64,000 nucleotides of DNA, taken from Xanthomonas campestris pv. phormiicola (GTDB lineage: Bacteria; Pseudomonadota; Gammaproteobacteria; Xanthomonadales; Xanthomonadaceae). Position 1 is the stretch's first letter; each line of letters starts with the position of its first letter. Under the pieces are notes generated by a model. The model saw nothing but the letters and a program-made list of their open reading frames with translations, did no database searches and was not told the DNA's origin. The translations under genes and the position numbers were made by a program. Positions 25,834 through 35,547 of the stretch are shown here, one piece after another. The stretch lies in assembly GCA_025666215.1 (NCBI GenBank), contig CP102593.1, positions 2,679,001 through 2,743,000 on the forward strand, given 5' to 3'.

Positions 25834-28800
25834 ATGGATCTACCTCTCAAGACGTTGCCGGCCTCGTTCGCACAACAGCGCCTGTGGTTTCTGGCAAGGC
25901 TCGACCCACGTGGCGGCACCGCCTATCACCTGGCGGGCGGACTGCGACTGCACGGCAGGCTGGACGAAGGCGCCTTGCGCACCGCGCTCGACCGGATCGT
26001 GCAGCGCCACGAAGTGCTGCGCACCTGTCTGGTCGCATCGCGTTCGTTCCGCCGGAGCCCGTGGCACGGGCGTTGCTGGCGTTGGCCCGATCCCATCGCT
26101 GTTCGCTGTTCAGCGTGCTGCTGGCGGCGTGGGCGCTGCTGCTGTCGCGGCTCAGCGGCGAGCGGGACCTGGTCATCGGCACCGCCGTCGCCGGCCGCAC
26201 GCGCAGCGAGATCGAACCGTTGATCGGGCTGTTCGTCAACACCGTGGCGCTGCGCTTCCAGGTACCTACGCAGGGCATGCTGAGCGACTGGCTGCAGCAG
26301 GGCGGCCAGGCCACCGTGCTGCAGACCTATGGCCCCACCGAGAGCACCCAGTTCGTCACCGCGCTGGCGTTGCAGCATGCGCCGGCTCCAGGCCAGCGCG
26401 TGCCGATCGGCCGGCCGCTGGCCAATACCCGGCTCCATGCGCTCGACCGCCACGGCCAGCCGACGCCGATCGGCGTGGCCGGCGAACTGCATCTGGCCGG
26501 TGCGCAGCTGGCGCAGGGCTATCTGCACCGCCCCGCCGTGACCGCCGAACGCTTCGTGCCCGATCCGTTCGCCGACCAGCCCGGCCAGCGCATGTGCCGC
26601 ACTGGCGATCTGGCGCGCTGGCGCGTCGATGGCGCATTGGACTACCTCGGTCGCAATGACGAGCAGATCAAGCTGCGCGGCGTGCGTATCGAGTTTGGCG
26701 AAATCGAAATCGCCTTGCGCGGCTGCGCTGGCGTGCATGAGGCGACCGTGCTGCTACGCCAGGACGCTGCCGGCGAGCCGCATCTGGTCGCCTCCCAGGT
26801 CACCGACCAGCCCCAGCACGCCGATCCACTGGCACTGCGCGACGCGCTGGCCGCAGGTCTGCCCGAGGTGATGCCGCCGACTGCCCATGTGCGAATCGAT
26901 GCACTGCCGTTGAGCGCCAACGGCAAGCTCGATCGCCGCGCACTGCCGGCACCCGATGCCACAGCGATCGTGCGTGGCGGCTGTCTGCCGCCGGCCAATG
27001 AAATCGAGCGCAGTCTGGCCAGACTTTGGGCCAGCGTGCTGGGCCCGCAGCGCATCGGCCGCGACGATCACTTCTTCGAACTGGGCGCGCACTCGCTGTC
27101 GGCCATGCGATTGATGGCCGCCGCCCACCGCCGCGGTCTGCCGCTGACGCCGAGTCTGTTGTACGCGCATCCGACCCTGCGCACGCAGGCCGACTGCCTG
27201 CCTGGCGGCGCGCATCGCTGGGGCACGCGCGCCCTGGCCGTGCGCCGCCAGGGCACACGGCCACCGTTGTTCGTGGTGCCGACCGGCATTGCCGATATCG
27301 CTTATGCATTCGAACTGGCTGCCCATCTCGATACGGACATCCCGGTCTATGCCCTGCCCTGGCCCGATCCGTTACCGGCCACGTTGGAGGCGCTTGCCGT
27401 GCAGATGGCCAAGATGATCCAGGCGGTGCAACCGCATGGTCCCTACCACCTGCTCGGCTACTCCTCCGGCGGCTTGCTTGCCTATGCCATCGCCCAGCAC
27501 TTCGGCATGCACGACCAGCCCGTCGCCTTCCTGGGCCTGCTCGATTGCGACTGCCCCGACCGCGCACCGGATCCGTTGCCATGGGAGGAGGCCGCCAAAC
27601 GGCGTCTGCTCGAGCGCGTCGAGACCATGCTGGAACACGGCCCGTATCGCGATGAAGCCATCCATGCCGCCTTCCGCGATCTGCTCGCGAAAGCGGAGCA
27701 GGCATCGCTGCAGGAGCTGGCCAAGCACGCGTCCGAGGATATGATCCTGAACGCTCTTGCCGCCCAGGAACAGACCAGCCTGGCCGAGGTCATCGCCACA
27801 GGCCGCATGACCGCGACTTTCGAACGCATGTGGCCCACGTATTGGGTGCAGCCGCTTGCGCAGCATTGCCCGCTCACCGTGTTCTATGCCTCCGAGCCGT
27901 TGCCGGACGACGTGACGCTGGGTTGGACACGCTTATTGCCGGTGAGCCAGGTGCGACCGGTTGCCGTGCCCGGCAATCACGTTTCGCTGATCGAAGCCGA
28001 ACATCTGCCACGCCTTGGCCAGCTCGTTGCGACGGCCATGGCCTCCCGCGGCCCCGAATCCTCCGGATACCGCGACGAACCGGCCTTCGCGCTGCAATCG
28101 GCGCATTCGCATGCTCCAGTCGTCGTCTGCGTCCCAGGCGCGGGCGATAGCGTGACCAGCTTCGTCGATCTGAGCAGCGCCCTCGGCGATGCCTGCAACG
28201 TCATCGGCATGCAACCACGCGGCACCGATGGCAGTCGCCCGCCGTTCGGCTCGGTCGAACTGGCCGCGCAGCACTATCTCGATGCCTTGCCCGCCGTCAC
28301 CGCCGGTGCCTCGCAACTGCATCTGATTGGCCATTCCTTCGGCGGCTGGGTCGTGTACGAGATGGCGCTGCGTCTGCATGCCCTAGGCCGCCCGGCCGCC
28401 AGCCTGACCCTGATCGACACCCGCCCCCCGAACCGCGCCCGCGTCCCGCAGGACTCCAGCCGCGACACCATCGTGGACTACTTCCTCGATGCCTTGCAGC
28501 TGCGTCTGCACGTCCCCTTGGGCATCGATCGTCAGGCCCTGCACCGACTCGGCCAGGACGCGCTGATCCGGGCCCTGCATCGACTCATGGTCGAGCATGG
28601 TCTGATGCCACCACGCTCGCGGCCCGATGCGGTACGCGGCAGCCTGGCCACCTTTGCGCATTGCTGCCGTACCTCCTACATCCCCGTCAGGCCCTACCCA
28701 GGCACCTTGCATCTGGTCCTGGTCGCCGACACCCGGCTGCAGCCCGAGCAACAGGCCGCCGAGCGCCTGCAGCTGCGCCAGGCCTGGGCCGCCCATGCCG

Positions 28801-28961
28801 CCGACCTGCATCCGTGGCACGGGCCCGGCAACCACATGACCGTGCTCGCCAAACCGCACAGCCAGACCCTGGCGCAGTGGTGGACATCCAGCATGCTCGG
28901 CAACGCGCGTGCATCCGCTCCCTCTGCGCCGCTTCCGCCGGACACGACGGTGATTGCATGA
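25834..28961 (+). pseudogene. Decayed terminal NRPS module with tandem thioesterases (C'-A'-T-TE-TE)
   Basis: The ancestral start is probably ATG 25834, giving MDLPLKTLPASFAQQRLWFL, the beginning of an LCL condensation domain. After LRTCL near 26030 the frame shifts. Some 170 residues including HHxxxDG are missing, and the text resumes at SLFSVLLAAWALLLSRLSGE. A second gap near 26290 joins C-domain sequence directly to the A-domain loop QTYGPTESTQF, deleting A-domain cores A1 to about A4. From there the frame is open for about 890 codons: A C-terminal part, carrier LGAHSLSAM (27088-27112), thioesterase 1 with GYSSGG (27456-27473) and GNH, and thioesterase 2 with GHSFGG (about 28330-28347) and GNH. 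Tandem TEs are typical of cyclic lipopeptide synthetases. The T-TE-TE part could still release product from the upstream protein, so loss of function is not certain. Confidence 0.75.
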
Positions 28962-29783
28962 CCCCTTTCGACCTCGTCCCGCCTGTCATCGATGCCGTGC
29001 AGCCACTCAGTTCGGCCCAGCAGGACATCTGGCTCGGTCAGCTGTTCGCCCCGGACCGGCCCAGCTACACCATCGGCTGCGTGATGAGCTTCGACGGCAC
29101 CTGCTCCGCGACGCCTGGGAACAGGCCGTCGCGGCGGTGATCGCCCGCCACGACGCCCTGCGCATCGTGGCCTGTGTAACCAGCTGCCTGGCCCGCTTGA
29201 ACAACCACCAGGCGCCGCTCGCCCTGGGCATGACCGTGCACAATCGCCACAACGCCGCCGAACGCGCCATGTTCGGCATGCTGTCCACGCAATTGCCGCT
29301 CTACCTCGCCGTGTCGCCGCACGCGGAGATCGCCGCAGCCATGTGTGGCGTGGCCGCCGCGCTGCGACCGGCCATGCGTCATGCACGCCGGCCCTTGCAG
29401 CAGGCGCTGCGCCAACTGGGCGATACCGGACAACAGGCACCGCGGCCGGCCTGACCCAGGGCTACGTCGGGCGCCCCGGCGCGACCGCCGAACGGTTTGT
29501 GCCGGATCCGCATGCCACCGCACCTGGCGAGCGCATGTATCGTACGGGCGACCTGGCCCGCTGGCGGGAAGATGGCAGCCTGGATTTCCTCGGGCGCGCC
29601 GACGCACAACTGAAGCTGCGCGGCTTCCGCATCGAACCAGGCGAGAGCGAGGCCGTCCTCGGCACCCACCCGCAGGTGGCGCAGGCGGTCGTGCATGTCC
29701 AGCTCGACCTTGCCAATCAATCGCGCCTGCTGGCGTACATCGTCGCGATCACGACCAGCGACCGCGAGGACTACTCCACATGA
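28958..29783 (+). pseudogene. NRPS relic: C-domain and A-domain fragments
   Basis: ATG 28958 overlaps the preceding TGA (ATGA). The start reads like an NRPS condensation domain (VQPLSSAQQDIWLGQLFAPD). Near 29098 the frame shifts to [20 protein letters not shown]. The middle of the C domain including HHxxxDG is gone, then a [20 protein letters not shown] segment follows. After another shift near 29445, A-domain C-terminal sequence appears ([42 protein letters not shown]), and it stops at 29783 before any NGK motif or carrier domain. The order of surviving pieces shows a full C-A module was reduced by internal deletions. It cannot encode a working module. Confidence 0.8.
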
Positions 29784-30068
29784 GGTTCTTCGATGCGCAT
29801 ACGCGCACGGCCGCCGGAGAGCGCGGCACAGCTCACCGGCAATGCCTGCCGCGCAAGATTTCCCTCAACGCGGCCGCAGATGCACATGGCATGCCGCCAC
29901 ACCGAACGAGTGCAATGCCGGTCCGAACAATGCGCCCATGCGCAATGTGGCGGCCATGCAACGAGCGCCTCTGGCAAACGCATTGCGCGTCGGACGATCT
30001 TGCCGATATGACGCGCATGCTGGCCGGGGCGGCTCTATTCGCTATCGACCGCGACTGGCGCCAGCGGA

Positions 30069-31103
30069 TCAATAATCGCCCCGACGATACCGCAGCGGCG
30101 ACGCGCCCATTTGTTGCTTGAATAGGCGACTGAAATGCGGGCAGCTGCTGAAACCGAAAGAATAGGCGATGCCAGTGATGCTCAAATTGCTGGGGCCGCG
30201 CAGCTCCTGTGCACACTGTTCTATCCTTCGTCGCCACAGGTAGCCATTCAAACTCTCGCCGTTGCCGCCTTTGAATGCGCGGTAAACCGTGCGTTTGCTC
30301 CACCCGAGGGCGCGCGAGATGGTATCCGGTGACAACTCCGGGTCGCGCAGATTGCGCTCTACGAACTGCAACACCATCTCGCGCGAGGGGCGACTGGTTT
30401 CTACATGAGACTTTGCCACTGCGGCTTCCTTGAAAGCAAGCTCCAGCAATTTGATCATCGCTTGCGCAAAGAATTGCCCGCTCTCCGGATTGCATAGATC
30501 AGGTTCATTGAACAGGCGTTCCACGAAACTGAATGCCAGGCGCTGCATCGGCGCCGGCCCACAGCGCCGATGCGAGACCACTCCATCCACCATCCTGGTC
30601 GCATGCCGCTGCTTCTCGAACCAGATGAAATGCTGTTCGACACCGGCTTGATTGACGATACCCAAATCCCGCTGGATCGACAGCACCGCCATCTCGCCGG
30701 CCCGCAACTCCAAAGGCATGCCATCGTGCACCAATCTGCTCGTGCCCTTGCACTGCAGTGCGATAAGGGTGTGGGGTCGACGCTCGACGTTGCCGCCGCG
30801 GGTCAGCTTGAGCTCGTGCCCGCTGGCTGACACCTTGCAGACGTGTAAAGCGCCCAGGTGCAATTGGTTGACAGATCCCTGAAACGCCGACTGAGAGGCA
30901 ATCAAGGAAAACCCGTGCCGCCCGGGCGTGTCGTCGAAGTCCGCACCGATCGAGCGTGCCATCCACTCAAGCCAGCGAGGCACACGCTCGCCAGGGTGAA
31001 CTTGCGAGGTGGAAAAAGAATTCAATATATCCAACGATGACGCAGACTGCACATCCGGTGCGCAACGTGAAAGTTCCATCTGTGCTCGGCATGACTTATT
31101 CAT
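30069..31103 (-). CDS. AraC-family transcriptional regulator
   Basis: 344 aa. The C-terminal third has two helix-turn-helix units of the AraC/XylS type (LSPDTISRALGWSKRTVYRAF and LSITGIAYSFGFSSCPHFSRLFKQQMGASPLRYR). The N-terminal 200 residues resemble the AraC-binding-like domain of regulators such as FeaR/OruR, with the segment HTLIALQCKGTSRLVHDG typical of that fold. It is divergent from the VOC-aminotransferase pair across a long AT-rich region, so it is a likely local activator of those genes or of the NRPS locus. The target and ligand are inference. ATG 31101-31103 has a weak GGAT ribosome site. Confidence 0.92.
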   Translation of the reverse strand: MNKSCRAQMELSRCAPDVQSASSLDILNSFSTSQVHPGERVPRWLEWMARSIGADFDDTPGRHGFSLIASQSAFQGSVNQLHLGALHVCKVSASGHELKLTRGGNVERRPHTLIALQCKGTSRLVHDGMPLELRAGEMAVLSIQRDLGIVNQAGVEQHFIWFEKQRHATRMVDGVVSHRRCGPAPMQRLAFSFVERLFNEPDLCNPESGQFFAQAMIKLLELAFKEAAVAKSHVETSRPSREMVLQFVERNLRDPELSPDTISRALGWSKRTVYRAFKGGNGESLNGYLWRRRIEQCAQELRGPSNLSITGIAYSFGFSSCPHFSRLFKQQMGASPLRYRRGDY

Positions 31104-31571
31104 CCCATCCGGCCCTCAGGAATCAGGTTGTGGGCACGGCATGCTAGGCACGCACTGCTTCCCTTTTGTTACAATATCAACAAACAAAATCGCGGCAACG
31201 GTTTTTTCATCAATAAAATTTATTGAAAATAATTATTTGCATTTGATTGATCGAAAATATCAGGGGTGCGAATCAGTCAATGAAAATTCCCCATGCAAAT
31301 ATTCACCAATGAAGATGCTCATAAATTCAATGTAAATTCAGATAAATTCTTGAACCGCGGTCTCGGATTCGACACGTGGCCGCGCGCATGTCACAGCGTT
31401 TTCTTATTCCAATATTATCTTGAATCTTTGTTATGAGCGCTGCATGCGCCTTAAATCCGCACCTGCGCCGATGCAGACGGACTCACCTTCGGGGTCAGCG
31501 CACACGCGCTTGCCGAGATGGGACTTTTGTCGGTAAAGCAGCGTCCTTCCAGATGGTATACGGAGCGTTCG
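31104..31571. promoter_or_regulatory. AT-rich divergent control region with stacked palindromes
   Basis: 468 bases between the AraC gene and the VOC gene have no convincing ORF. About 31160-31340 is markedly AT-rich compared with the surrounding 65-70% GC. It holds an inverted repeat CAATAAA-A-TTTATTG (31211-31225) directly followed by a perfect 12-base palindrome AAATAATTATTT (31227-31238). These are plausible operator or promoter elements, possibly AraC or H-NS targets; which regulator binds is not shown by sequence. Confidence 0.6.
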
Positions 31572-32078
31572 ATGACCAATGTTGCCCAACAACCCGATAC
31601 TGCACCGCGATACAACAAAATCGACCACATCGCACTGGCTGTAGACGATCTCGAAGCAGCGATCGCGCTGTTCCGCGACCAACTCGGTTTCGAGTTGACA
31701 GGCCGACGCCACATCAGCGGCAGCACAACCGGCATGCTCTCTGCTGAGATGCAGCATGGCGACCTCATGTTCGTACTGTGCCAGGGCACAGAACCGCAAT
31801 CGCAGGTGTCGCGCCTGATCGAGCACTACGGCGTGGGCGTCGCCCATATCGCCCTGGGTGTCGACGATGCCCATGCCGCCGCCAGGCAACTGCGCGGGCG
31901 CGGCCTGGCGTTCGACACCAATGTGATCGAAGGTCAGGGGCTGCGGCAAATCTTTTCCAGTCGCGACGAGGCAACCGGCCTGAGCTTCGAATTCATCGAA
32001 CGCAATGGCGAAACAGGTTTCCAAGATGCGTCTGTCAACGAGTTGTTCGCGCAATTGGAGCGCAGTGGCGCCTATTGA
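31572..32078 (+). CDS. One-domain VOC protein resembling the catalytic half of HPPD / hydroxymandelate synthase
   Basis: 168 aa. The start at 31572 is preceded by GGAG six bases upstream; an in-frame ATG at 31518 lacks this. Motifs match the C-terminal iron domain of 4-hydroxyphenylpyruvate dioxygenase: IDHIALAVDDLEAAI (first His), GVGVAHIALGVDD (second His), LRQIFS and LSFEFIERNGETGF (Glu), then NELFAQLER as in the HPPD tail. Family enzymes turn hydroxyphenylpyruvate into homogentisate or 4-hydroxymandelate but are about 350 aa with two VOC domains; here only one is present. Together with the aminotransferase and hydroxy-acid oxidase beside it, a hydroxymandelate synthase-like role for arylglycine supply is inferred. 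A different small VOC function remains possible. Confidence 0.65.
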   Translation: MTNVAQQPDTAPRYNKIDHIALAVDDLEAAIALFRDQLGFELTGRRHISGSTTGMLSAEMQHGDLMFVLCQGTEPQSQVSRLIEHYGVGVAHIALGVDDAHAAARQLRGRGLAFDTNVIEGQGLRQIFSSRDEATGLSFEFIERNGETGFQDASVNELFAQLERSGAY

Positions 32079-32108
32079 CCGAACATCTCGCACGTCAGGA
32101 GCCAGGCG

Positions 32109-33431
32109 ATGCCAGGCACAAACGCCTCCACCCAAGCAGCCGGCGGCGATCGCCTGGAGGTGATGACCTTTCTCAACGAGGTTTCTTCACGGCATCCCAA
32201 CGCCATTTCGTTCGTTTCAGGACGTCCGACCGACAGCTGCTTCGATCTACAAGCCTGGATGCGCGCCGTCCCGCGCTTTGCCACGCACCTGGCGCAGCGT
32301 CACCACATCGGCCAGACAGCTGCGCTCGATCTGATCGCGCAGTACGGAACCACCCAGGGCATCGTTGACGATCTGGTCGTGGCCCAGCTGGCCGTGGACG
32401 AAGGCGTACCGGCCAGCACCGATCGTATGCTGATCACGGCCGGCTGCCAGGAAGCGCTGCACTTGTGCGTCACCGAACTGTGCCGACAGCCGAACGATGT
32501 TGTCCTGGTACGCAATCCAGCGTATATCGGCATCACCGGAGTCGCCGACAGCCACGGCATTGCCGTCGCCGCGTTCAATCGCGGCAGCCGCGCCGACGCC
32601 GAGGCGCTGGCCGAGACGCTGGAGTCATTGGAAGCCGCCGGGAAGCGCGCGCGTCTTCTCTATCTGGTGCCGGATTTCGACAACCCGACTGGAACGGTGC
32701 TGCCATGCGATCAGCGCGAGGCGATCATGGCACTGTGCGCCGCGCACGGCATCCTCATCCTGGAAGACAATCCCTACGGGCTGTTTGCGTTCGAAGCGCA
32801 GCGCGTACCCACGATGCGCGCATTGGACAGCCACGGTTGCGTCATCTATCTGGGCACCTACTCCAAGACGCTGTGCCCGGGCCTGCGCGTGGGCTTCCTG
32901 TTGTTGCCACCGACGCTATTGGGCAGTGCGGCAGCGGCATGCGCCTTGCACAAGGCTCTGACACGGCGCAAAAGTTTCGGAACGCTCAACACCAGCCAGC
33001 TCACGCAGGCCATCGTCGGCGGAGTGCTGATCGAACACGGCGGCAGCCTAGCGGCATTGATCCAGGCCCCGCGCGCCCTGTACCGGCGCAATCGCGACCG
33101 CATGCTGGAATGCCTGACGCACGAACTGGGCGAGATGGCCCCGCAGATCCACTGGAACGTCCCGGCAGGCGGCTTCTTCCTGGTCGTCACGCTGCCGTTC
33201 GTGTTGGCCGCCGAAGAAGCCGCGTGTTGCGCACGCGATTACGGCGTGCTGGTGATGCCGCTGTGCTTCTTCGCGATCGATGGCAGTTGCCGTCAGCAAG
33301 TGCGCCTTGCCTACAGCAACGTGGCAACCGACAGGATTGCCGAAGGCATCGCGCGGTTCGCGCGATTCGTGCGCCATCGGCTGCATGCTGCCGATGGCAT
33401 GCGCCAGTTGGGGCCCAACCTTCCGCAATAG
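32109..33431 (+). CDS. PLP aminotransferase, HpgT / aminoadipate-aminotransferase type
   Basis: 440 aa, fold type I, class I/II. Visible are the substrate motif ISFVSGRPTDSCF, the PLP-phosphate and ring-binding region LITAGCQEALHLC, DFDNPTGTVL with the Asn, EDNPYGLFAF, the Schiff-base lysine in TYSKTLCPGLRVGFL, and the C-terminal Arg in VRLAYSN. This subgroup (MocR-like aminotransferases without the DNA-binding domain) includes HpgT, which transaminates (hydroxy)phenylglyoxylate to arylglycine. It sits 30 bases after the VOC gene with an AGGAG site, so the two are probably cotranscribed. Arylglycine formation is inferred from neighbours; a 2-aminoadipate-type or broad aromatic transaminase is the alternative. 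Confidence 0.8.
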   Translation: MPGTNASTQAAGGDRLEVMTFLNEVSSRHPNAISFVSGRPTDSCFDLQAWMRAVPRFATHLAQRHHIGQTAALDLIAQYGTTQGIVDDLVVAQLAVDEGVPASTDRMLITAGCQEALHLCVTELCRQPNDVVLVRNPAYIGITGVADSHGIAVAAFNRGSRADAEALAETLESLEAAGKRARLLYLVPDFDNPTGTVLPCDQREAIMALCAAHGILILEDNPYGLFAFEAQRVPTMRALDSHGCVIYLGTYSKTLCPGLRVGFLLLPPTLLGSAAAACALHKALTRRKSFGTLNTSQLTQAIVGGVLIEHGGSLAALIQAPRALYRRNRDRMLECLTHELGEMAPQIHWNVPAGGFFLVVTLPFVLAAEEAACCARDYGVLVMPLCFFAIDGSCRQQVRLAYSNVATDRIAEGIARFARFVRHRLHAADGMRQLGPNLPQ

Positions 33432-33559
33432 ACCCGTGCGCCCCGTCACTCCCCGGTTGCGGCGCATTCAAGCAGAGCAAGCACACACGCCGCGAGATTC
33501 CGGGATGGAGACGCGGTTGTTGAGCACCCTGCAAGCTGACAGCGCTCGGCCGTACGCGA

Positions 33560-34696
33560 TCAATCCAGCACCAGCGAACGATCGATCTCTGCGATCCGGG
33601 TGCGTCCGCACAAGGCCATCGTCAATTCCAGTTCGCGCTGGATCAAGGTTAAAACCCGCGCCACGCCCTGCTCGCCCAGCGCGCCGAGCCCATACAGCCA
33701 AGCACGACCGATATAGGTACCGCACGCCCCCAGTGCCAGCGCCTTGAGCACATCCTGACCACAGCGGATACCGCTGTCCATGTGCACTTCGGCGCGGCCG
33801 GCAGCGAGCTCGGCGATTGCAGGCAGGGCCCGAAGGCTCGAAACGGCTCCATCGAGTTGGCGTCCTCCGTGATTGCTGACCACCAACGCGTCGGCTCCGG
33901 CCTCCAATGCCTGCCGCGCATCTTCCGCATCGAGCACGCCCTTCACCACCAGAGTCCCATGCCAGCGGCTTCTGATCCAAGCCAGGTCGTCCCAGCCCAG
34001 GCTGGCGTCGAACTGCTGAGCGGTCCACTCCGCAAGTGTCTGCAGATCGCATCGATCAGGCGCGTAGTCGAGCAGATTGCCGAAGCAACGGCGGCGCGTA
34101 CGCAGCATTCCCAGTGCCCAGCGCGGATGGCTCAGGAAATCCAGCAGCACACCGGGCCGCAAGCGCGGTGGCACGCTAAGCCCATTGCGAAGATCGGCGT
34201 GGCGCTGGCCCAGGAACGGCACATCCATCGTCACCACCAACGCGCCGCAACCGGCATGGGCCGCACGCTCGATCAACGCCGCGACGATGCCTCGATCACG
34301 CAACGGATAGAGCTGGAACCAGCAAGGCTTGCGGACACTCGCGCAGACGTGTTCCAGCGAGCAGATGCTCATCGTCGACAAGACGAACGGCACGCCGAAC
34401 GCTTCGGCCGCGCGCGCGCCGAGAATCTCGCCATCGGCGCGGATCAGGCCGGCCAGCCCGGTCGGCGCCAGCGCAACCGGCATCGCCACCGGGCGCCCGA
34501 GCATGAGTGTCGCCGTACTGCGCAGCGAAACATCGCAGCCGATGCGCTGGCGCAGCGCAAGCGCATCGAAATCGCGGCGATTGGCCTGCACAGTCGATTG
34601 CGACCAGCTACCGGTGGCCGCATAGTCATAGAACATGCGCGGCACCCGGCTACGCGCCAAGGCTTGAATGTCGTCCAGGCATGTCGGGGTCTGCAT
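33560..34696 (-). CDS. FMN-dependent alpha-hydroxy-acid oxidase (hydroxymandelate oxidase/LldD family)
   Basis: 378 aa TIM-barrel flavoprotein. Recognisable are the N-terminal MFYDYAATGSWSQ, PVALAPTGLAG, WFQLYPLRDRG, VVTMDVPFLGQRHADLRNG, LVVKGVLDAEDA, the catalytic SNHGGRQLDG (His and Arg), and VHMDSGIRCGQDVLKALALGA for FMN phosphate. The family oxidises 2-hydroxy acids (lactate, glycolate, mandelate, hydroxymandelate) to 2-oxo acids. It is convergent with the HpgT-like gene. Beside a HmaS-like protein and an arylglycine-type transaminase, the hydroxymandelate oxidase step is the natural reading, but a lactate dehydrogenase cannot be excluded from sequence alone. AGGA lies upstream of ATG 34696. 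Confidence 0.85.
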   Translation of the reverse strand: MQTPTCLDDIQALARSRVPRMFYDYAATGSWSQSTVQANRRDFDALALRQRIGCDVSLRSTATLMLGRPVAMPVALAPTGLAGLIRADGEILGARAAEAFGVPFVLSTMSICSLEHVCASVRKPCWFQLYPLRDRGIVAALIERAAHAGCGALVVTMDVPFLGQRHADLRNGLSVPPRLRPGVLLDFLSHPRWALGMLRTRRRCFGNLLDYAPDRCDLQTLAEWTAQQFDASLGWDDLAWIRSRWHGTLVVKGVLDAEDARQALEAGADALVVSNHGGRQLDGAVSSLRALPAIAELAAGRAEVHMDSGIRCGQDVLKALALGACGTYIGRAWLYGLGALGEQGVARVLTLIQRELELTMALCGRTRIAEIDRSLVLD

Positions 34697-34835
34697 CGTA
34701 CGATCCTAACGCGCAAAAATGACCACAATACGGCGCACATATCCGCACATCGCGGCAGGCCAACCGATTACGCCGCAGACAAACGCACGTCACGGTCGGT
34801 CAAGACGCCGGCCCGGCATCGCCTTAAACCGGACA

Positions 34836-35149
34836 TGACCGACGCACTTGTGGCCTACCTGCGCGATGGCGGCTCGGCGATGTCGCTGGATCTGCACTCG
34901 CAGGCCAAGCACGAGCTTATCCACGACAGCTGGCTTTCCGGAGAGCACACCGGCACCTTCCGCGGCAACAACCATGCAATGCTCACCGCGACCGTGGCAT
35001 TGCGCAAATTTTGGACAGACGATGCGCTCTCCACACAGATCAACATGCGTGGCAATATCCTGGCCCAGGCGTTATTGACCACGCCCGATGCATTGCTGCA
35101 CGAGGGCCTGGAGCGCCTGTCGCATGCTGTGCTCTCGGCGCTCGGATAA
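34836..35149 (+). pseudogene. dat: Relic of diaminobutyrate-2-oxoglutarate aminotransferase
   Basis: About 104 codons remain of an enzyme normally 420-460 aa. The fragment LVAYLRDGGSAMSLDL resembles an N-terminal stretch. It is joined in frame to the unmistakable C-terminal-half motif GEHTGTFRGNNHAMLTATVA (Dat and related class III transaminases) and to a tail like the extreme C-terminus (GLERLSHAVLSALG). The PLP lysine region and most of the core are missing. The intact enzyme makes 2,4-diaminobutyrate, a common lipopeptide residue, so the ancestral NRPS locus may once have used Dab. Confidence 0.65.
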
Positions 35150-35175
35150 GCCGGAGCGGCATTGCCGACATGCGC

Positions 35176-35421
35176 TCAACGACCCAAGCGCAATCGTCGC
35201 CTCAGCCCGGCGATCTGTCTCGGGCTGAAATCCTGAGCATGGTGCTGAAGCAATTCAAGGATCGTTGCGTGCGCCTCGGAGATACGGCGCTGCAGTTCTG
35301 CTGTCGCGGCTCGCTCGATGGCAAGCCACTCTGAACGGGTATTGCCGGTTGGGCCGGCCTGGCGCTTGGCAGTCAATGAGTCTGTCCGGTTGTGGAGCCT
35401 GCGAGGCTTGGCCGGTCTCAT
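35176..35421 (-). CDS. Hypothetical small protein, 81 aa
   Basis: Open frame with coding-like codon use, an amphipathic helical C-terminal half (AELQRRISEAHATILELLQH) and a basic end (LRRRLRLGR). I do not recognise the family. It lies between two pseudogenes, so it may itself be a remnant. It occupies most of the otherwise empty 400-base stretch 35150-35547. Confidence 0.3.
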   Translation of the reverse strand: MRPAKPRRLHNRTDSLTAKRQAGPTGNTRSEWLAIERAATAELQRRISEAHATILELLQHHAQDFSPRQIAGLRRRLRLGR

Positions 35422-35547
35422 CGGCCGCGATCAATCTTACCGCCAGTCCGCTGGACACGCCGCCGCATGGTTCGGGCGTATCTTACACCGATGCATTTGC
35501 GAGCACCGGGATTTGCGCTCAGCCACTTCGAAGCAGCGAACGAATCC

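Noticed and set aside
25752..26030. In-frame upstream start that would add an N-terminus to the TE-bearing protein
   Set aside because: The translated text before about 26030 is meaningless Arg/Ala-rich sequence, whereas another frame of the same bases encodes a real C-domain start from ATG 25834.
29780..30121. Frame starting ATG 29780 that overlaps the last relic stop
   Set aside because: The sequence has no recognisable family and runs into the 3' end of the AraC gene on the other strand; probably chance.
33560..34696. Simple L-lactate dehydrogenase call
   Set aside because: The family motifs allow it, but the neighbourhood (HmaS-like VOC, HpgT-like transaminase) makes a hydroxymandelate-type oxidase more likely. 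Kept at family level.
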